Positions 6,026 to 6,813 of a stretch of 6,813 nt of DNA are shown here, piece by piece. A program made the translations under genes and the position numbers. Numbering within the stretch: the stretch's first letter is position 1; every line of letters starts with the position of its first letter. The notes beneath the pieces were generated by a model. It did no database searches. It was not told the DNA's origin and saw only the letters and a program-made list of their open reading frames with translations. This DNA is from Propionibacteriaceae bacterium (lineage in GTDB: Bacteria > Actinomycetota > Actinomycetes > Propionibacteriales > Propionibacteriaceae): the NCBI GenBank assembly GCA_003158895.1, contig PMLO01000128.1, forward strand, positions 27,737 through 34,549. Direction: 5' to 3'.

Positions 6026-6029
6026 GGAG
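6024..6029 (+). promoter_or_regulatory. Ribosome binding site of metK, overlapping the coaBC stop
   Basis: AAGGAG begins within the coaBC TAA (TAAGGAG) and lies 5 bases before the GTG at 6035. It is a near-perfect Shine-Dalgarno and fixes the metK start. The 9-base gap between the two genes leaves no room for a SAM riboswitch or a separate leader. Confidence 0.85.
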
Positions 6030-6034
6030 CGTCT

Positions 6035-6813
6035 GTGTCTCGTCTGTTCACGTCGGAGTCCGTCACCGAAGGCCACCCCGACAAGGTCGCCGACTCGATC
6101 GCCGACTCAGTGCTCGACGCACTGCTCACCCAGGACTCGTTGAGCCGGGTGGCCGTTGAGACCCTGGTCACCACCGGACTCGTCGTCGTGGCGGGAGAGG
6201 TGACCACGGAGGCCTACGTGGACATCGCGAAGATCGCTCGCCAGCGGGTCCTCGACATCGGCTACACCTCCAGCGACGTCGGCTTCGACGGTGAGTCGTG
6301 CGGCGTCGTCGTCGCCCTGGGCAGCCAGTCACCTGACATCGCGCAGGGCGTGAACTCGGCCGAGGAGCACCGCGCCGAGGGGTCGGCCGACGACAACGAC
6401 TCCCAGGGTGCCGGCGACCAGGGCCTGATGTTCGGCTACGCGTGCTCGGACACCCCCACCCTGATGCCGCTCCCGATCGACATCGCCCATCGCCTCAGCG
6501 AACGGCTCACCGCCGTACGTCGCGCCGGTGAGCTCGACTACCTCCGCCCGGACGGCAAGACGCAGGTCACGATCGCGTACGACGGCGACACTCCGGTCGC
6601 GATCGACACGGTGGTGGTCTCGACCCAGCACCGGGCCGACGTGACGCAGTCGAGGATCAAGGCCGACGTGGAGCGGCTCATCATCGACCCGGTGCTTGCC
6701 ACGTACGAGCTGGCCCGGCCCCACCTCAAGGTGTACGTGAACCCGACCGGCTCATTCGTCGTGGGCGGCCCCATGGGAGACGCCGGCGTCACCGGACGCA
6801 AGATCATCGTCGA
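6035..6813 (+). CDS. metK: S-adenosylmethionine synthetase, N-terminal part (3' end outside window)
   Basis: MetK makes S-adenosylmethionine from methionine and ATP, the methyl donor of the cell. 259 complete codons of a roughly 390-400 residue protein are present. The N-terminus MSRLFTSESVTEGHPDK (1-17) contains Glu8 and the His14-Pro-Asp-Lys motif that binds ATP phosphates, methionine and metal. The first PROSITE-type signature GAGDQGLMFGYA is at 125-136, and a second conserved stretch, VNPTGSFVVGGPMGDAGVTGRK, runs from about 235 to 256. The Lys-rich second signature (GGGAFSxKDxxKVD) would lie beyond the window edge. The GTG start is set by AAGGAG at 5 bases. The gene is probably co-transcribed with coaBC; priA often follows in this actinobacterial cluster, which cannot be seen here. 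Nothing looks broken; the truncation is only the window boundary. Confidence 0.97.
   Translation, partial: MSRLFTSESVTEGHPDKVADSIADSVLDALLTQDSLSRVAVETLVTTGLVVVAGEVTTEAYVDIAKIARQRVLDIGYTSSDVGFDGESCGVVVALGSQSPDIAQGVNSAEEHRAEGSADDNDSQGAGDQGLMFGYACSDTPTLMPLPIDIAHRLSERLTAVRRAGELDYLRPDGKTQVTIAYDGDTPVAIDTVVVSTQHRADVTQSRIKADVERLIIDPVLATYELARPHLKVYVNPTGSFVVGGPMGDAGVTGRKIIV

Noticed and set aside
6026..6034. A SAM riboswitch upstream of metK.
   Set aside because: Only 9 bases separate coaBC and metK and they contain the ribosome binding site; there is no room for an aptamer.
1..6813. Mobile elements, CRISPR repeats, tRNA/rRNA genes, toxin-antitoxin or defence genes.
   Set aside because: Every stretch except 3395-3554 is filled by conserved housekeeping genes in a conserved actinobacterial order; I found no tandem repeats, transposase motifs or RNA gene signatures.

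Overview
The window carries seven genes, all on the + strand, in the order carB (3' part) - pyrD - pyrF - [160-bp gap] - mihF - gmk - rpoZ - coaBC - metK (5' part). The base composition is high-GC with strong G/C at third codon positions and frequent GTG starts. mIHF is a nucleoid protein restricted to actinobacteria, and this gene order is a conserved actinobacterial neighbourhood known from Mycobacterium and Streptomyces. I therefore read this as an actinobacterial chromosome. A Propionibacteriales (Nocardioides/Aeromicrobium-like) source would fit the look of the proteins, but that is a weak inference.

Region 1 (1-3394) is the end of a pyrimidine biosynthesis operon. It holds the C-terminal ~501 codons of the large subunit of carbamoyl-phosphate synthase, the class 2 (membrane, quinone-linked) dihydroorotate dehydrogenase, and the long-type OMP decarboxylase that ends the pathway at UMP. 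The genes overlap by 4 bases at each junction (GTGA, then ATGA), so translation is probably coupled.

Region 2 (3395-3554) is the only real intergenic gap. It contains a candidate extended -10 promoter, a second TANNNT box, and a perfect 12-bp palindrome starting at the last base of that second box. A good ribosome binding site precedes the GTG start of mihF. I see no convincing intrinsic terminator for the pyrimidine operon, so read-through is possible.

Region 3 (3555-6813) is a housekeeping operon: mIHF (nucleoid-associated DNA-binding protein), guanylate kinase, RNA polymerase omega subunit, the bifunctional CoaBC enzyme of coenzyme A synthesis, and S-adenosylmethionine synthetase (cut by the window end). 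mihF/gmk and gmk/rpoZ again overlap by 4 bases. coaBC follows after 16 bp and metK after 9 bp, with the metK Shine-Dalgarno overlapping the coaBC stop codon. The cluster links nucleotide supply, transcription machinery, chromosome structure and cofactor synthesis.

I do not see an undescribed system here: no mobile elements, CRISPR, defence genes, RNA genes or riboswitches. The observations worth a second look are regulatory (the mihF promoter region, a CRP/GlxR-like palindrome inside pyrF, the rpoZ start choice) and enzymatic (CoaC lacks the E. coli-type active-site Cys and PAMN Asn; CoaB and CarB have single substitutions in binding motifs).
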